From contig CBDAUN010000003.1 of assembly GCA_965200645.1 (NCBI GenBank), positions 930,001 to 994,000 of the forward strand: DNA of 64,000 bases, in the 5' to 3' direction. Each line of letters begins with the position of its first letter. Position 1 is the stretch's first letter. The stretch comes from CBDAUN01 sp965200645 (GTDB taxonomy: Bacteria; Pseudomonadota; Gammaproteobacteria; Arenicellales; JAJDZL01). Shown in pieces: positions 54,888-62,997 of the stretch. The notes under the pieces were generated by a model. That model ran no database searches and had not been told where the DNA came from. It was given only the letters and a program-made list of their open reading frames with translations. Both the position numbers and the translations under genes were made by a program.

Positions 54888-55802
54888 ATGAAAATTATGG
54901 AATTAGTACAAAACTATGTTAAAGAAAGAGGTCTTGCGCCTGCTACAGTCGTACACTACGAGTTCATCGCAAGAGCAATAGAACGGGATCTTAATATCAT
55001 CCATATTGAGGACATCACCCGAGATAGAATGCTCGAGTGGAAGCAACTTGCTCTAGAAAAGAAATTACGTCCTGAGACCTGGAACAACTATCTTAGACAT
55101 ACTCGAATATTGACAAATTACGCATTTGATCAGCAAATTCTAGAATCTAAGCCTAAGATGAATTTTTTGAAACTTCCGGATACAACTCATAAGCCAAAGA
55201 TTCTTACCGAGATTGAGTTGCGTGAAATAATGGCTTATCTCAGAAGCGAAGAGTGTAAGGCTAAACCTAGTTGGTTTTGGGGTGCGGTTATCAAAACTCT
55301 ATTCTTTACGGGAATGAGACGACGACAGCTCACTGGAATGCAATGGAATCACCTGAATCTCAATGAAAGTGCACTGCTTTTACCACTAGGCACCAGTAAG
55401 ACTGGTCGAGAGTGGGTGATCCCCTTGTCAGAAAGTGTTTGCCAGGAACTGTACAACATACGGGAAAAGACTATTGAGGTACTTCCGGAGAATGTAAAAC
55501 TAAAAAAACAGATGGTATTTGACATTTCTCTGTTCAACGAGCGTTTTCATTGTGATCAAGGGTTGACGCCACAAGCCCTTTCTAGTTTCTTTAATCGTTT
55601 GTCAGATTGGACGGGAATTTCGATTTCCGCCCATCGTTTACGACATACCTGCGCGACAGAACTTGCAAAACATGGAAGGTACAAGGAGTTGCAGGAACTG
55701 CTTGGGCATAGCCGAGTGGATACGACACTAATGTATATCCATCCACCAATCAACCAAATTCGAACACTTGTAAATACTCTTCCAGAAATTGATAACAAGT
55801 AA
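54888..55802 (+). CDS. Tyrosine recombinase/integrase
   Basis: A 304-aa site-specific recombinase, the best candidate for moving the island. Catalytic residues are R144 (TGMRRRQL), K171 (SKTG), H249 and R252 (HRLRHT), H274 (LLGHS) and nucleophile Y283. An N-terminal SAM-like core-binding domain covers about 1-85. GAGGAG lies just upstream of ATG 54888. It is transcribed toward the right repeat and is convergent with a second recombinase. Confidence 0.92.
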   Translation: MKIMELVQNYVKERGLAPATVVHYEFIARAIERDLNIIHIEDITRDRMLEWKQLALEKKLRPETWNNYLRHTRILTNYAFDQQILESKPKMNFLKLPDTTHKPKILTEIELREIMAYLRSEECKAKPSWFWGAVIKTLFFTGMRRRQLTGMQWNHLNLNESALLLPLGTSKTGREWVIPLSESVCQELYNIREKTIEVLPENVKLKKQMVFDISLFNERFHCDQGLTPQALSSFFNRLSDWTGISISAHRLRHTCATELAKHGRYKELQELLGHSRVDTTLMYIHPPINQIRTLVNTLPEIDNK

Positions 55803-55920
55803 GAATTTGCTGGTCTGATTAATCATAGCAACCTGAGATTGTGCTGAGGGTCAACCGTGGATTCACTATCTGCAGCACTTTCTCTGTTGAACGACAAATC
55901 AGAAAATTCCAATTGAAATA

Positions 55921-55952
55921 GCATAATTGAGCGCAAAAGCGCTCAATTATGC
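55921..55952. terminator. Perfect 14-bp inverted repeat between two convergent recombinase genes
   Basis: GCATAATTGAGCGC, loop AAAA, GCGCTCAATTATGC. It lies 118 nt past the stop of the plus-strand recombinase and 4 nt past the stop of the minus-strand one. The GC-rich tip and tight loop fit a bidirectional terminator, although no long T-run follows. A protein-binding or recombination site is an alternative. Confidence 0.6.
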
Positions 55953-55956
55953 CCTC

Positions 55957-56553
55957 TTATTCAAAGTTCCAAGTTCGACTTATAAAGGTTTTAGCCTCTA
56001 TGCCCACTGCTGTAGTGTAGATGGCTGTAGTCGTAATATGTGCGTGTCCGAGCACTGAAGCAATTATGGGAAGTGGCACCCCGGATTCAACAGCAGCAAT
56101 CCCAAAAGCATGCCGAAGTCCTTTCGAACTTGCTTGAGGTCCTTGAATATTGGCATCATGCATGAGTTTGGCAATGTGTCTAGATGCTGTGGAGCGTGAA
56201 AAGTCCCAAATTCTTCTATTTTGGTTGCGATTAACTAATTGACGGTATTTCAAACTATGAGTTAACTGAAGCTCACGTACGAAGTGTTCTGGCACGGGCA
56301 CTTCGCGCCACGATTCCTTACGCCTCTTTAAAGTTTTTATTCGAAGAATATGATTCTCCAAATCTATGTCTCGCACCCTTAAAGCCAGTGCTTCCGATAT
56401 CCTGCAACCGGTGTAGACCAACGTCATGGCAAAAGTTTGGACTTCCGGCTTGGTAGCACGTTTCGTACATTCGAAAAATCTCGACCGTTCACTCACAGTC
56501 AAGTACTTTCGTCCTTGACTGGATATGAGATCTGTACCGTCTGGAATATTCAT
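55957..56553 (-). CDS. Small tyrosine recombinase (KxxR box variant, no core-binding domain)
   Basis: A 198-aa catalytic-domain-only recombinase of a type common on plasmids and islands. Visible are R51 (TGCRISEAL), K144 and R147 in SKGLRHAFG (a KxxR box in place of HxxR), H170 (LGHAH) and nucleophile Y179. The N-terminal SAM-like domain of full integrases is missing. Its target is unknown: it could act at the 33-bp repeats, resolve dimers, or act on another site. ATG 56553. Confidence 0.87.
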   Translation of the reverse strand: MNIPDGTDLISSQGRKYLTVSERSRFFECTKRATKPEVQTFAMTLVYTGCRISEALALRVRDIDLENHILRIKTLKRRKESWREVPVPEHFVRELQLTHSLKYRQLVNRNQNRRIWDFSRSTASRHIAKLMHDANIQGPQASSKGLRHAFGIAAVESGVPLPIIASVLGHAHITTTAIYTTAVGIEAKTFISRTWNFE

Positions 56554-57085
56554 TGCCTAAAGGTTCCGTCGGGACAGATACCGAATGTACTGTGTCATGT
56601 TGCCACAGTGTTTGATTCTCTTTTGTGTTGAATTTGACCATTTGAGGGTTATTGTTCGTCCTTTTTTAGAATTTTTTGACACAAAATGTACAAAGTGTTC
56701 CAAGTTCTTTAAATTCAAAGAGATAGGCACCCAGTCGACTTGAAGCAATCATACAGGCCATGTCTTTAGGATTTAACCTGGAATGATTCACGAATGAAGG
56801 AGATTAGCAATACCAAAACTGTGTTTAATTTGCTAATTAACTGGTAGTGGCAATACTCGATCTCATCAAAAAAGTACTGGATTGACATGTGCCAAAATAC
56901 TATCCGATACACTTCGATTCAATGATTTTTCTGATTTACATTTTTTGTATTTTTGGGACATTTCATTTACAATAAATGTATCAAATTCAATTTTTCAGTC
57001 CAATTATTGAGACTTTTCAAAAAAATTGCTAACTTTTTGTTTTAATTTGCTTTATATTTGGGTTTGTTAAATTATAACCACTTCA
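56554..57085. other. AT-rich gene-free region at the right end of the island
   Basis: About 530 bp without a convincing gene. Contents include the inverted pair ACATTT...AAATGT near 56959-56980, TTTTGTGT/ACACAAAA about 50 bp apart (near 56622 and 56682), and a TTTTGTTTTAATTT shortly before the right repeat that resembles the left flank. If the island circularises, this stretch would lie directly upstream of parA. Confidence 0.4.
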
Positions 57086-57118
57086 AGTTAAACTGATAGG
57101 GAGTCAGTTAAGCCGAAA
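57086..57118. repeat. Right 33-bp direct repeat (candidate attR)
   Basis: Identical over 33 bp and in the same orientation as 21969-22001, with AACTGA and TCAGTT arms around a 7-bp spacer. It lies outside and 355 bp from the tRNA-Lys gene, so the site is not a tRNA 3' end. The flanking bases differ from those of the left copy. Confidence 0.82.
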
Positions 57119-57472
57119 AACAAACCACTACTCAGCCCAAAAATCGACGCACTAAAATGTAATATTTTGGACATCGAGGTTTTTTCATCCAGTCTAAAGT
57201 CAACAAAAATCAGCCAAGTTGATTCTTTGGTATTTTGATGTCTTCAATGTCTTTTGACGCGGCGTAATCGAATAGTCGATTTAGACTATTATGTTCGACA
57301 AAATAGTACCTGATCTTAACTGTCGACATAAATCCCTCCTGCAAGCATATTTTGAGCCTGTGAGATTTCTCAGTTGAATTGTCACCAACGAAAGTTGATT
57401 GAATATTTCAGAATTTCTCAACAAAATTAACAAAAATATGATTGAGTCTACCTTTGAAGAAGATTGAAGTGG
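57119..57472. other. Region between the island's right repeat and tRNA-Lys
   Basis: Holds one 39-codon minus-strand candidate gene (57210-57329) and otherwise no recognisable feature. Confidence 0.4.
57210..57329 (-). CDS. Candidate 39-aa protein with strong ribosome-binding site
   Basis: On the minus strand GGAGGG is followed after a 6-nt AT-rich spacer by ATG (57329-57327), an excellent start signal. The frame reads MSTVKIRYYFVEHNSLNR, continues mixed and charged, and stops at TGA 57210. Composition is that of a soluble protein, not membrane. No family is recognised. It lies 92 bp outside the right repeat, next to tRNA-Lys. Confidence 0.45.
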   Translation of the reverse strand: MSTVKIRYYFVEHNSLNRLFDYAASKDIEDIKIPKNQLG

Positions 57473-57545
<73 letters not shown>

Positions 57546-57774
57546 ACAATTCTAATGAATTTTGAAATTCAAAATAAAACTGAAGTGTGTCTTTAATGGT
57601 AGGTACAGTAAATTTCAACTTTTGTTGGTTTATTGAAATATTCTGTTTACACATCATTGACGAGTTCAATTATAGACGAACCATGGACTTCAAAGATTTT
57701 GACAACTCAAATCGTCTTTGAATTTGAAGCAACTAAGTTTTGGTAAATGGAGATACTTAGTACACTAAACTTGT

Positions 57775-58368
57775 ATTCCGGGATGTTGCTCAAGCCGATA
57801 GCGAATTCTTGATTCGCTCATATTCTTGCGAAGTCAGGTTCAAGCTCGAACAAATGTCCGCATCCGGTAGGTTTAACTTGAGCAGATTCGATACCGCAGT
57901 CCTTGTAACGTCCTCTCGGGCCTGATCCGCCGCTTCGTCCATGAGTTGTTGCATAATTGATCGTTCCATTTCGAACTCCTCGTCAATTGATATGTTTAAT
58001 TGCTTTCCTAATTCTGCCATCTTCGTATTGTAGCGTGCATGCACCGTTGCCACCGCCCATTTGATAAAGACATCACGAAACGACTTGGGCCACTTCGCTT
58101 CCACCTGTTTGATGACACGTCTGCGCCTGAAGTACTCCTGTGCATCACCCGACTGTACTAAAAACACCATACACTTGAGTTTATTGTGTATCTGATCCTC
58201 GGTTACCTCATGACGATGCATATCAATCAGCTCATAACGTTGCTGAGGCTGTAACTTGCGTAACCGACCGTCACTTGGTACCTGCATCGTCTGTTGCGAT
58301 ACTGACCACAATACAAACTCGACCTCATGAACCCAATCATTAATTCGATTTTGGTTTGAAGGAATTTT
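57775..58368 (-). pseudogene. Internally deleted Rpn-type nuclease gene
   Basis: The 3' two thirds (frame 57790-58289) is nearly identical to the C-terminal half of the intact copy at 58610-59584 (QPQQRYELIDMHRH to the stop). Upstream of 58289 the sequence jumps to the intact copy's leader (TGTTGCGATAC and AATTCGATTTTGG blocks). The junction is TGCATCG, present at both ends of the missing 472 bp in the intact gene (59139-59145 and 59611-59617), so a microhomology deletion explains it. Lost are the start codon, ribosome-binding site and the PD-(D/E)XK core, leaving only a regulatory or oligomerising tail, if anything is expressed. Confidence 0.82.
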
Positions 58369-58374
58369 ATGGAC

Positions 58375-58453
58375 GCACTGTTTTGGTGCACGCTGATGTC
58401 GATGTCAGGCGTGTTTACACTGTAAACACGTCTTTTTTGCACCGTTTTGGTGC
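58375..58453 (-). repeat. 79-bp triple-palindrome unit beside the deleted Rpn copy
   Basis: Palindromes at 58375-58389, 58412-58428 and 58439-58453, separated by 22 and 10 bp. Read on the minus strand this matches the unit inside parB in order, palindromes and spacing; one base differs in one outer palindrome. It begins just beyond the end of Rpn homology, so it may be an independent element inserted next to it. Confidence 0.85.
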
Positions 58454-58609
58454 ACGTGACTGACTGAGTGTTGAAATCAGTGAAAAACAGGAAATTTATT
58501 TTAACAGTACAAATCCTGCCTAAAGTACAGCGAAAACGATCTGTAGATCAATTTCACGCTTTCTAGTTCGAACGCCTCGCTACACTGAATTTAAGTGCTG
58601 GAATGTCGT

Positions 58610-59584
58610 TTAAGCTGCTAGCGATTTTTTGATCTGCTTAAATTCCTTCGAAGTCAGGTTCAAAGTCGAACAAATATCCGTATCCGGTAGATTTAACTTA
58701 AGCATGTTCGATACCGCAGTCCTTGCCAGATCCTCTCGGCCTTCTTGCCTTCCCTCTTGCTTTCCATCCTGCCTTGCTTGATCCGCCGCTTCGTCCATCA
58801 GTTGTTGCATAATTGATCGTTCCATTTCGAACTCCTCGTCAATTGATATGTTTAATTGCTCACCTAATTCTGCCATCTTCGTATTGTAGCGTGCATGTAC
58901 CGTTGCCACCGCCCATTTGATAAAGACATCACGAAACGACTTGGGCCACTTCGCTGCCACCTGTTTGATGACACGTCTGCGCCTGAAGTACTCCTGTGCA
59001 TCACCCGACTGTACTAAAAACACCATACACTTGAGTATATTGTGTATCTGATCCTCGGTTACTTGATGACGATGCATATCAATCAGCTCATAACGTTGCT
59101 GAGGCTGTAACTTGCGTAACCGACCGTCGCTTGGTACCTGCATCGCCCGCACACTTTGTTTCGCCGTCCAGCGACCCTCGCCACTGTAGATCACCACCGG
59201 TAACACTAACGGCACTGGCCTTCGCTTACCGTCTTGATCCCGACTATGATGCTTCAACCACCAGCGCAGTACTTCGTTCACATAATCATACATCCGTAAC
59301 GCCATGATCAGTTCTACCGTCGATTGAAACTCGGTGACAATGAATAACAACACATCGCCCTCGTTACACTGTACCCGCCACAGGGCATCAACATGCAGCC
59401 GTCTACCCTCTTTGGTGATCAATTCGGTGTTTTCCTGCTGCAGTGAAGTAAAGTCAAAGGTCAAGCCTTGGTCAATGTGACACAGTTCAATCAGGGCCTG
59501 TACCATGCACTCAAATTCGAACAGTTCTTTATAGCTGGTATCGTAGACATCAACATTCTTTGAATATGCAATTTCCTTGGTCAT
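58610..59584 (-). CDS. Rpn-family recombination-promoting nuclease / PD-(D/E)XK transposase-like protein
   Basis: A 324-aa protein of the Rpn/YhgA-like family, nucleases that promote RecA-independent recombination. The N-terminal PD-(D/E)XK core shows D66 (HVDALW) and E85-x-Q87 (TEFQST). The middle is PVPLVLPVVIYSGEGRW, and the C-terminal third is helical with the QDGKQEGRQEGRED repeat before LKLNLPDTDIC. GGAGGGACCG directly before ATG 59584 fixes the start; 22 upstream codons in frame belong to the leader. It sits beside a deleted relative and near other fragments. Confidence 0.88.
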   Translation of the reverse strand: MTKEIAYSKNVDVYDTSYKELFEFECMVQALIELCHIDQGLTFDFTSLQQENTELITKEGRRLHVDALWRVQCNEGDVLLFIVTEFQSTVELIMALRMYDYVNEVLRWWLKHHSRDQDGKRRPVPLVLPVVIYSGEGRWTAKQSVRAMQVPSDGRLRKLQPQQRYELIDMHRHQVTEDQIHNILKCMVFLVQSGDAQEYFRRRRVIKQVAAKWPKSFRDVFIKWAVATVHARYNTKMAELGEQLNISIDEEFEMERSIMQQLMDEAADQARQDGKQEGRQEGREDLARTAVSNMLKLNLPDTDICSTLNLTSKEFKQIKKSLAA

Positions 59585-60160
59585 CGGTCCCTCCATTAGA
59601 TTGCATGCGTTGCATCGCTTGTTGCGATACAAACCACAATACATATTCAACCTAATGAGCCCAACCTTTAATTCGATTTTGGTTTGGCGGAATTTATTTC
59701 ATCCCATGTTCCAATTAATTTAGGTTTCCAAAACTCGGTAAGAAAATCTAATGCAATCTAAAAAATATCTGACTTTGGAGTCATTGGAATTTCAACTCTC
59801 ATCAGTAGTCTTTATCTATAGTTCTAATTTTCAGGATTGCTCATTTTGTCTGAATTTTCCAACGACTTGATTTGATAGTTTGCCTTAAACTACTGAAAGT
59901 ATGTTGGATTATTGTCCACTTCATTATCTTGAACGGAACTTCTCTATTGATTAGCTTAATTTACCAACTGAATTTATGTAGAAATTCGAACAGTTCAAAT
60001 TCAACAACAAAAGTATTGTTGTAATATGCCTGTAAAGGGTATATTGGCAAAGGTGATTTGTGAATTTATCGAGATTTTTCTACTCCAGCATAATTTTAAG
60101 TAGTGGTAGTTCGCTAATTTCACTTTCACTTGTCAATAGACAAACAATAAAGGAGGATTT
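59585..60160. other. Rpn leader and AT-rich spacer before the CBS gene
   Basis: 59585-59700 is the Rpn upstream region, also present in the deleted copy (58290-58368). From about 59700 to 60140 the sequence is AT-rich with no recognised gene. AAAGGAGG at 60150-60157 is the ribosome-binding site of the CBS-domain gene. Confidence 0.45.
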
Positions 60161-60604
60161 ATGCTAACAGTTGCATCGCTACTTAGCAGCAAAGGGTCCG
60201 GAGTTTGGACCGTTAGTCCTGATGACACGGTACTACACGCACTAAAAGTTCTAGCAGAAAGAAATATTGGTGTTTTGCCGGTGGTTGAATCAGAAAGATT
60301 AGTGGGTATTTTCAGTGAACGGGACTATGCGAGACGCGTGATCCTATTCGGGCGAAGTTCTAGCGAAACGGCAATAAAAGATGTAATGACAACAGAGGTT
60401 ACTACCGCATCACCTGACGATACAGTTGAGCATTGCATGAAAGTGGTGGTAAGTAAGGGATTTAGACACTTACCAATTGTTGAGGACGACTCATTAGTTG
60501 GATTAATTTCCTCCACTGACCTTCTCGGTGAAGTCATTAGATCACAAGAGAGAGAAATTGGAAAGCTACAAAACTTTATTCAGGGAACCGGCGAAATTTC
60601 ATGA
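60161..60604 (+). CDS. Two-CBS-domain protein
   Basis: A 147-aa protein made of a pair of CBS domains (about 8-62 and 74-130), each with the GVLPVVE/RHLPIVED and LVGIFSERD/LVGLISSTDLL patterns. Such stand-alone CBS pairs bind adenine nucleotides and may act as energy-sensing regulators. AAAGGAGG precedes the ATG by a few bases, giving a very strong start. It is convergent with the aromatic operon and has no operon partner. Confidence 0.92.
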   Translation: MLTVASLLSSKGSGVWTVSPDDTVLHALKVLAERNIGVLPVVESERLVGIFSERDYARRVILFGRSSSETAIKDVMTTEVTTASPDDTVEHCMKVVVSKGFRHLPIVEDDSLVGLISSTDLLGEVIRSQEREIGKLQNFIQGTGEIS

Positions 60605-60655
60605 TTGAACTTCATTGTGGTGATCATTTGCTTCAAATATTCTACTTACCACAGA

Positions 60656-61219
60656 TCAATAAACTGTAAAGCGGCCATCTTTCATGCAAAGCGGCCATCG
60701 TCCCTGTTCAAATATTTCCAGTTTTCTCGTGTAAGTTCGATTAACCTCCGAGTTTCGCCGTTGGAGTAAAAACGACTCAAGGGTATACAGATAGCAAGTC
60801 TCTGCGACACTACCAGCAGCGACACGGTTCAAGTATGAATCTTTGTCAGAAATACTACTTCTAGCTTGTTCGACAATTGGTTCAAAGATTGCATTAAATA
60901 TTCGATGGAAGATTTGCGAACCCTGATTCCCGCAAGATTTGGAAATCAAATTATGAAGCTGACTCGCTCGCTCGAGTTCGACCGCCTGCCAACTGCTATC
61001 GAACTTCAGTTGCAGGTAGTATTCAGCGTCTACGAGCCGCGTTACAAAACCGACCTCAATGTCAAGACAACCTAGAGTTTCCAAATAGGTTTTTACTTTG
61101 AAATAGTCTTCAGAACTATAAGGTAGTCCAACTCTGGAGAACCATCGTACTGACTTTATACGAACGATTGAAGAATGGCAGTGGTCATCTATCTTTTGCT
61201 GAATCAGATGATCATTCAT
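60656..61219 (-). CDS. Unrecognised 187-aa protein at the end of an aromatic-degradation operon
   Basis: I do not recognise this protein. It appears soluble, with an N-terminal alpha-beta region (IVRIKSVRWFSRVGLPYSSEDYFKVKTYLETLG), a helical middle, and an ending of aromatic and basic residues (FEQGRWPLCMKDGRFTVY). ATG 61219 overlaps the preceding cupin gene by 8 nt, which suggests coupled translation and a linked job. A longer frame start at 61405 would overlap the cupin gene by 194 bp and is rejected. Confidence 0.75.
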   Translation of the reverse strand: MNDHLIQQKIDDHCHSSIVRIKSVRWFSRVGLPYSSEDYFKVKTYLETLGCLDIEVGFVTRLVDAEYYLQLKFDSSWQAVELERASQLHNLISKSCGNQGSQIFHRIFNAIFEPIVEQARSSISDKDSYLNRVAAGSVAETCYLYTLESFLLQRRNSEVNRTYTRKLEIFEQGRWPLCMKDGRFTVY

Positions 61220-62261
61220 CTTCAACTTCGCGTTGCTCTTTCCAAAGTCCCAGTTTTTCCTGAACAGGACGGTTTGAAAAGCTAAAAAGATAAGAGTCTC
61301 TGTGAGCGTGATGACATATTGTTTGCCAACTCGGCACAACAAATACGTCTCGCTTTGACCACTCCATAACTTTACCGTTAACTGTCGAATAGCCTTCACC
61401 TTCAATCACAGCAAAAACTGTTGCATCAGTGCTTCTATAGGGTTTGGATTCAAATCCGAACGGCAGCAACTGCATATGCGTTGCCATAGTTGGCATTGCA
61501 TGGTCACCATTAACTGGGTTCACATAGCGAAATTTCAATCCATGGCACGAATCCCATTGATCTGTTCTACGCATCTGGCTAAGTGCTTCACGAGTTCGGT
61601 CGTAGGGATAATTGAAAACAGGCGAAGTCTTTGAGTCACTGCTATGGTCCACAGGCAATAGGCCTGATCCGTAACGAGCCATTGAATCTCCAACAGGTCG
61701 ACTCTGTGGAAACGAACTCTCGGAATACTTTTCTGCAAACGAAGCATTGAGCGTTTGAACCAATGGAATATCGAGCCCGTCGAGCCATACCATTGGTGAA
61801 TCACTTTCATTTCCATGATCATGCCATGACCAAGAAGGAGTGATCACGAAGTCGCCCTCCTTCATTATTGTCTTTTCTCCGTCTACTGCTGTGAATGCTC
61901 CCTCACCCTCCAAAATAAATCTCAAAGCAGTTTGTGTATGCCGATGTGCAGGAGCAATTTCGTTGGGAAGGATTAATTGTAAGCCAGCGTAGATTGTGTC
62001 AGTGATTCTTGATTCACCCGGTAAGCCAGGATTTTCCAATATCAACACTCGACGTTCAGCTTGGCTTGCCGTGATCAAATTTCCTGACTCCATTACCAAT
62101 GGTCGAACTTCCTCGTAGTGCCATATGGCTGGCTGACATCGAGAAACTGGCTCCGGAGTAACTAGTGAATCCAGTACGGACCACAGGGGGGCCAAATGTT
62201 TAGCCGGCAACCGGGAGTAAAACTCATCCAATTGCGATGTTTGAGGAACTTTTGAAGTCAC
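61212..62261 (-). CDS. Gentisate 1,2-dioxygenase-like bicupin
   Basis: The 349-aa bicupin resembles gentisate 1,2-dioxygenases, which open the ring of 2,5-dihydroxybenzoate with Fe(II). The metal site is H106 and H108 in APAHRHTQTALRFILEGEGA, with WHDHG (H147, H149) completing the first cupin; a second cupin covers about 255-330. Full-length for the family. It follows a PaaA/PaaC-like gene by 12 nt. Related enzymes use salicylate or 1-hydroxy-2-naphthoate, so exact substrate remains open. Confidence 0.9.
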   Translation of the reverse strand: MTSKVPQTSQLDEFYSRLPAKHLAPLWSVLDSLVTPEPVSRCQPAIWHYEEVRPLVMESGNLITASQAERRVLILENPGLPGESRITDTIYAGLQLILPNEIAPAHRHTQTALRFILEGEGAFTAVDGEKTIMKEGDFVITPSWSWHDHGNESDSPMVWLDGLDIPLVQTLNASFAEKYSESSFPQSRPVGDSMARYGSGLLPVDHSSDSKTSPVFNYPYDRTREALSQMRRTDQWDSCHGLKFRYVNPVNGDHAMPTMATHMQLLPFGFESKPYRSTDATVFAVIEGEGYSTVNGKVMEWSKRDVFVVPSWQTICHHAHRDSYLFSFSNRPVQEKLGLWKEQREVEDE

Positions 62262-62273
62262 TTCACTTTTTGT

Positions 62274-62987
62274 TCACCTTTGACCATTCGTCTCAGGAAG
62301 CTTCAGTCCAAAGTGATCAACTACGATTTCCCGAATTCGTTCAACATAGTCATTCGCCATGTCTTCGTTAGTTCGTTGCTTGATTCCCCACTTTCGATAG
62401 ATTCGATTATTTTCGGAATTCGGCCTGCCAAAAAACTTTCTCATCATCGGGTAATAGTTATTGACGACACCTTGAACATCCCTTTCGCCGTCATTTGTAC
62501 TTAAAATTTCCGATGTAAAGTCCAACCCAAACTGCACATGAAATTTTTCTTCCGGCATTGTCATTCGTGCGAGTTTCCTCAGCGGAACAAACTTACAGTG
62601 AATCAGATCTTCCACTTGTACAACTTCTGCCATATCAGCCAAAATTTTTATCACACAAAATTCAGTCCAAGAACTTAGATCGAATTCAAAAATTGACAAC
62701 GGCTTCTTGTGTTCAGGAGTCATCTGAAAGCCTTCTATGCCCAACTCGGCACCAAGTTCACTAAATCTAACATGATGGCCATATTCTTCCATCGCAATTC
62801 TGCAAGTTAGCCATTTTGCGTACGGCGTTGGTGCCAGTTTGACCGCCGGCTCATCAAATACCCTAGCACCATGCAGTTCATTAACTGCATGGCTAATCAC
62901 TATTTTTTCTACTGCAATTCGAAACTCTTCCGGGGCTTCTCTGAGTTCTTCTGCTGTAGTTACCTCCGCTCCAGGTTCAATGTTCAT
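62274..62987 (-). CDS. PaaA/PaaC-like di-iron oxygenase-family protein
   Basis: A 237-aa ferritin-like helical protein of the phenylacetyl-CoA epoxidase A/C group. Candidate iron ligands are E37 (NELHG), E67/E68 with H71 (MEEYGHH) and a second E-x-x-H-type site in MPEEKFHVQFG. The presence of two complete ligand sets suggests a catalytic subunit rather than structural PaaC, though it is shorter than PaaA (about 310 aa). No other Paa subunits are next to it within the window. It probably acts on an aromatic acid or its CoA ester feeding the gentisate dioxygenase (inference). Confidence 0.8.
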   Translation of the reverse strand: MNIEPGAEVTTAEELREAPEEFRIAVEKIVISHAVNELHGARVFDEPAVKLAPTPYAKWLTCRIAMEEYGHHVRFSELGAELGIEGFQMTPEHKKPLSIFEFDLSSWTEFCVIKILADMAEVVQVEDLIHCKFVPLRKLARMTMPEEKFHVQFGLDFTSEILSTNDGERDVQGVVNNYYPMMRKFFGRPNSENNRIYRKWGIKQRTNEDMANDYVERIREIVVDHFGLKLPETNGQR

Positions 62988-62997
62988 TTATTACAAT

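Larger units (their letters stand above)
21969..57118. mobile_element. 35.1-kb integrative element (PFGI-1/ICEHin1056-like island) bounded by 33-bp direct repeats
   Basis: The island begins with a recombination-site-like repeat 26 bp upstream of parA and ends with the identical repeat 533 bp past two tyrosine recombinase genes. Contents follow the backbone of this ICE class: parA, parB, DUF2857, STY4528-like, ardC, type IVb pilus genes, then MPF-G secretion genes. Missing between the repeats are the relaxase, TraD coupling protein, DnaB helicase, topoisomerase, single-strand binding protein and the lytic transglycosylase group. A block of four metabolic genes interrupts the secretion genes. 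As it stands it would need DNA-processing functions from elsewhere to transfer itself; the limits and the excision ability are inferred from the repeats. Confidence 0.8.

Noticed and set aside
58227..58442. 71-codon minus-strand frame overlapping the deleted Rpn copy
   Set aside because: It runs through the palindrome unit and the Rpn leader in a non-Rpn frame; no ribosome-binding site, most likely chance.
59585..59650. 22-residue N-terminal extension of the intact Rpn gene
   Set aside because: The extension is encoded by the repeated leader, and an excellent ribosome-binding site lies directly before the inner ATG at 59584.
61220..61405. Longer N-terminus for the 187-aa protein
   Set aside because: It would lie almost wholly inside the conserved C-terminal part of the gentisate dioxygenase-like gene in another frame.
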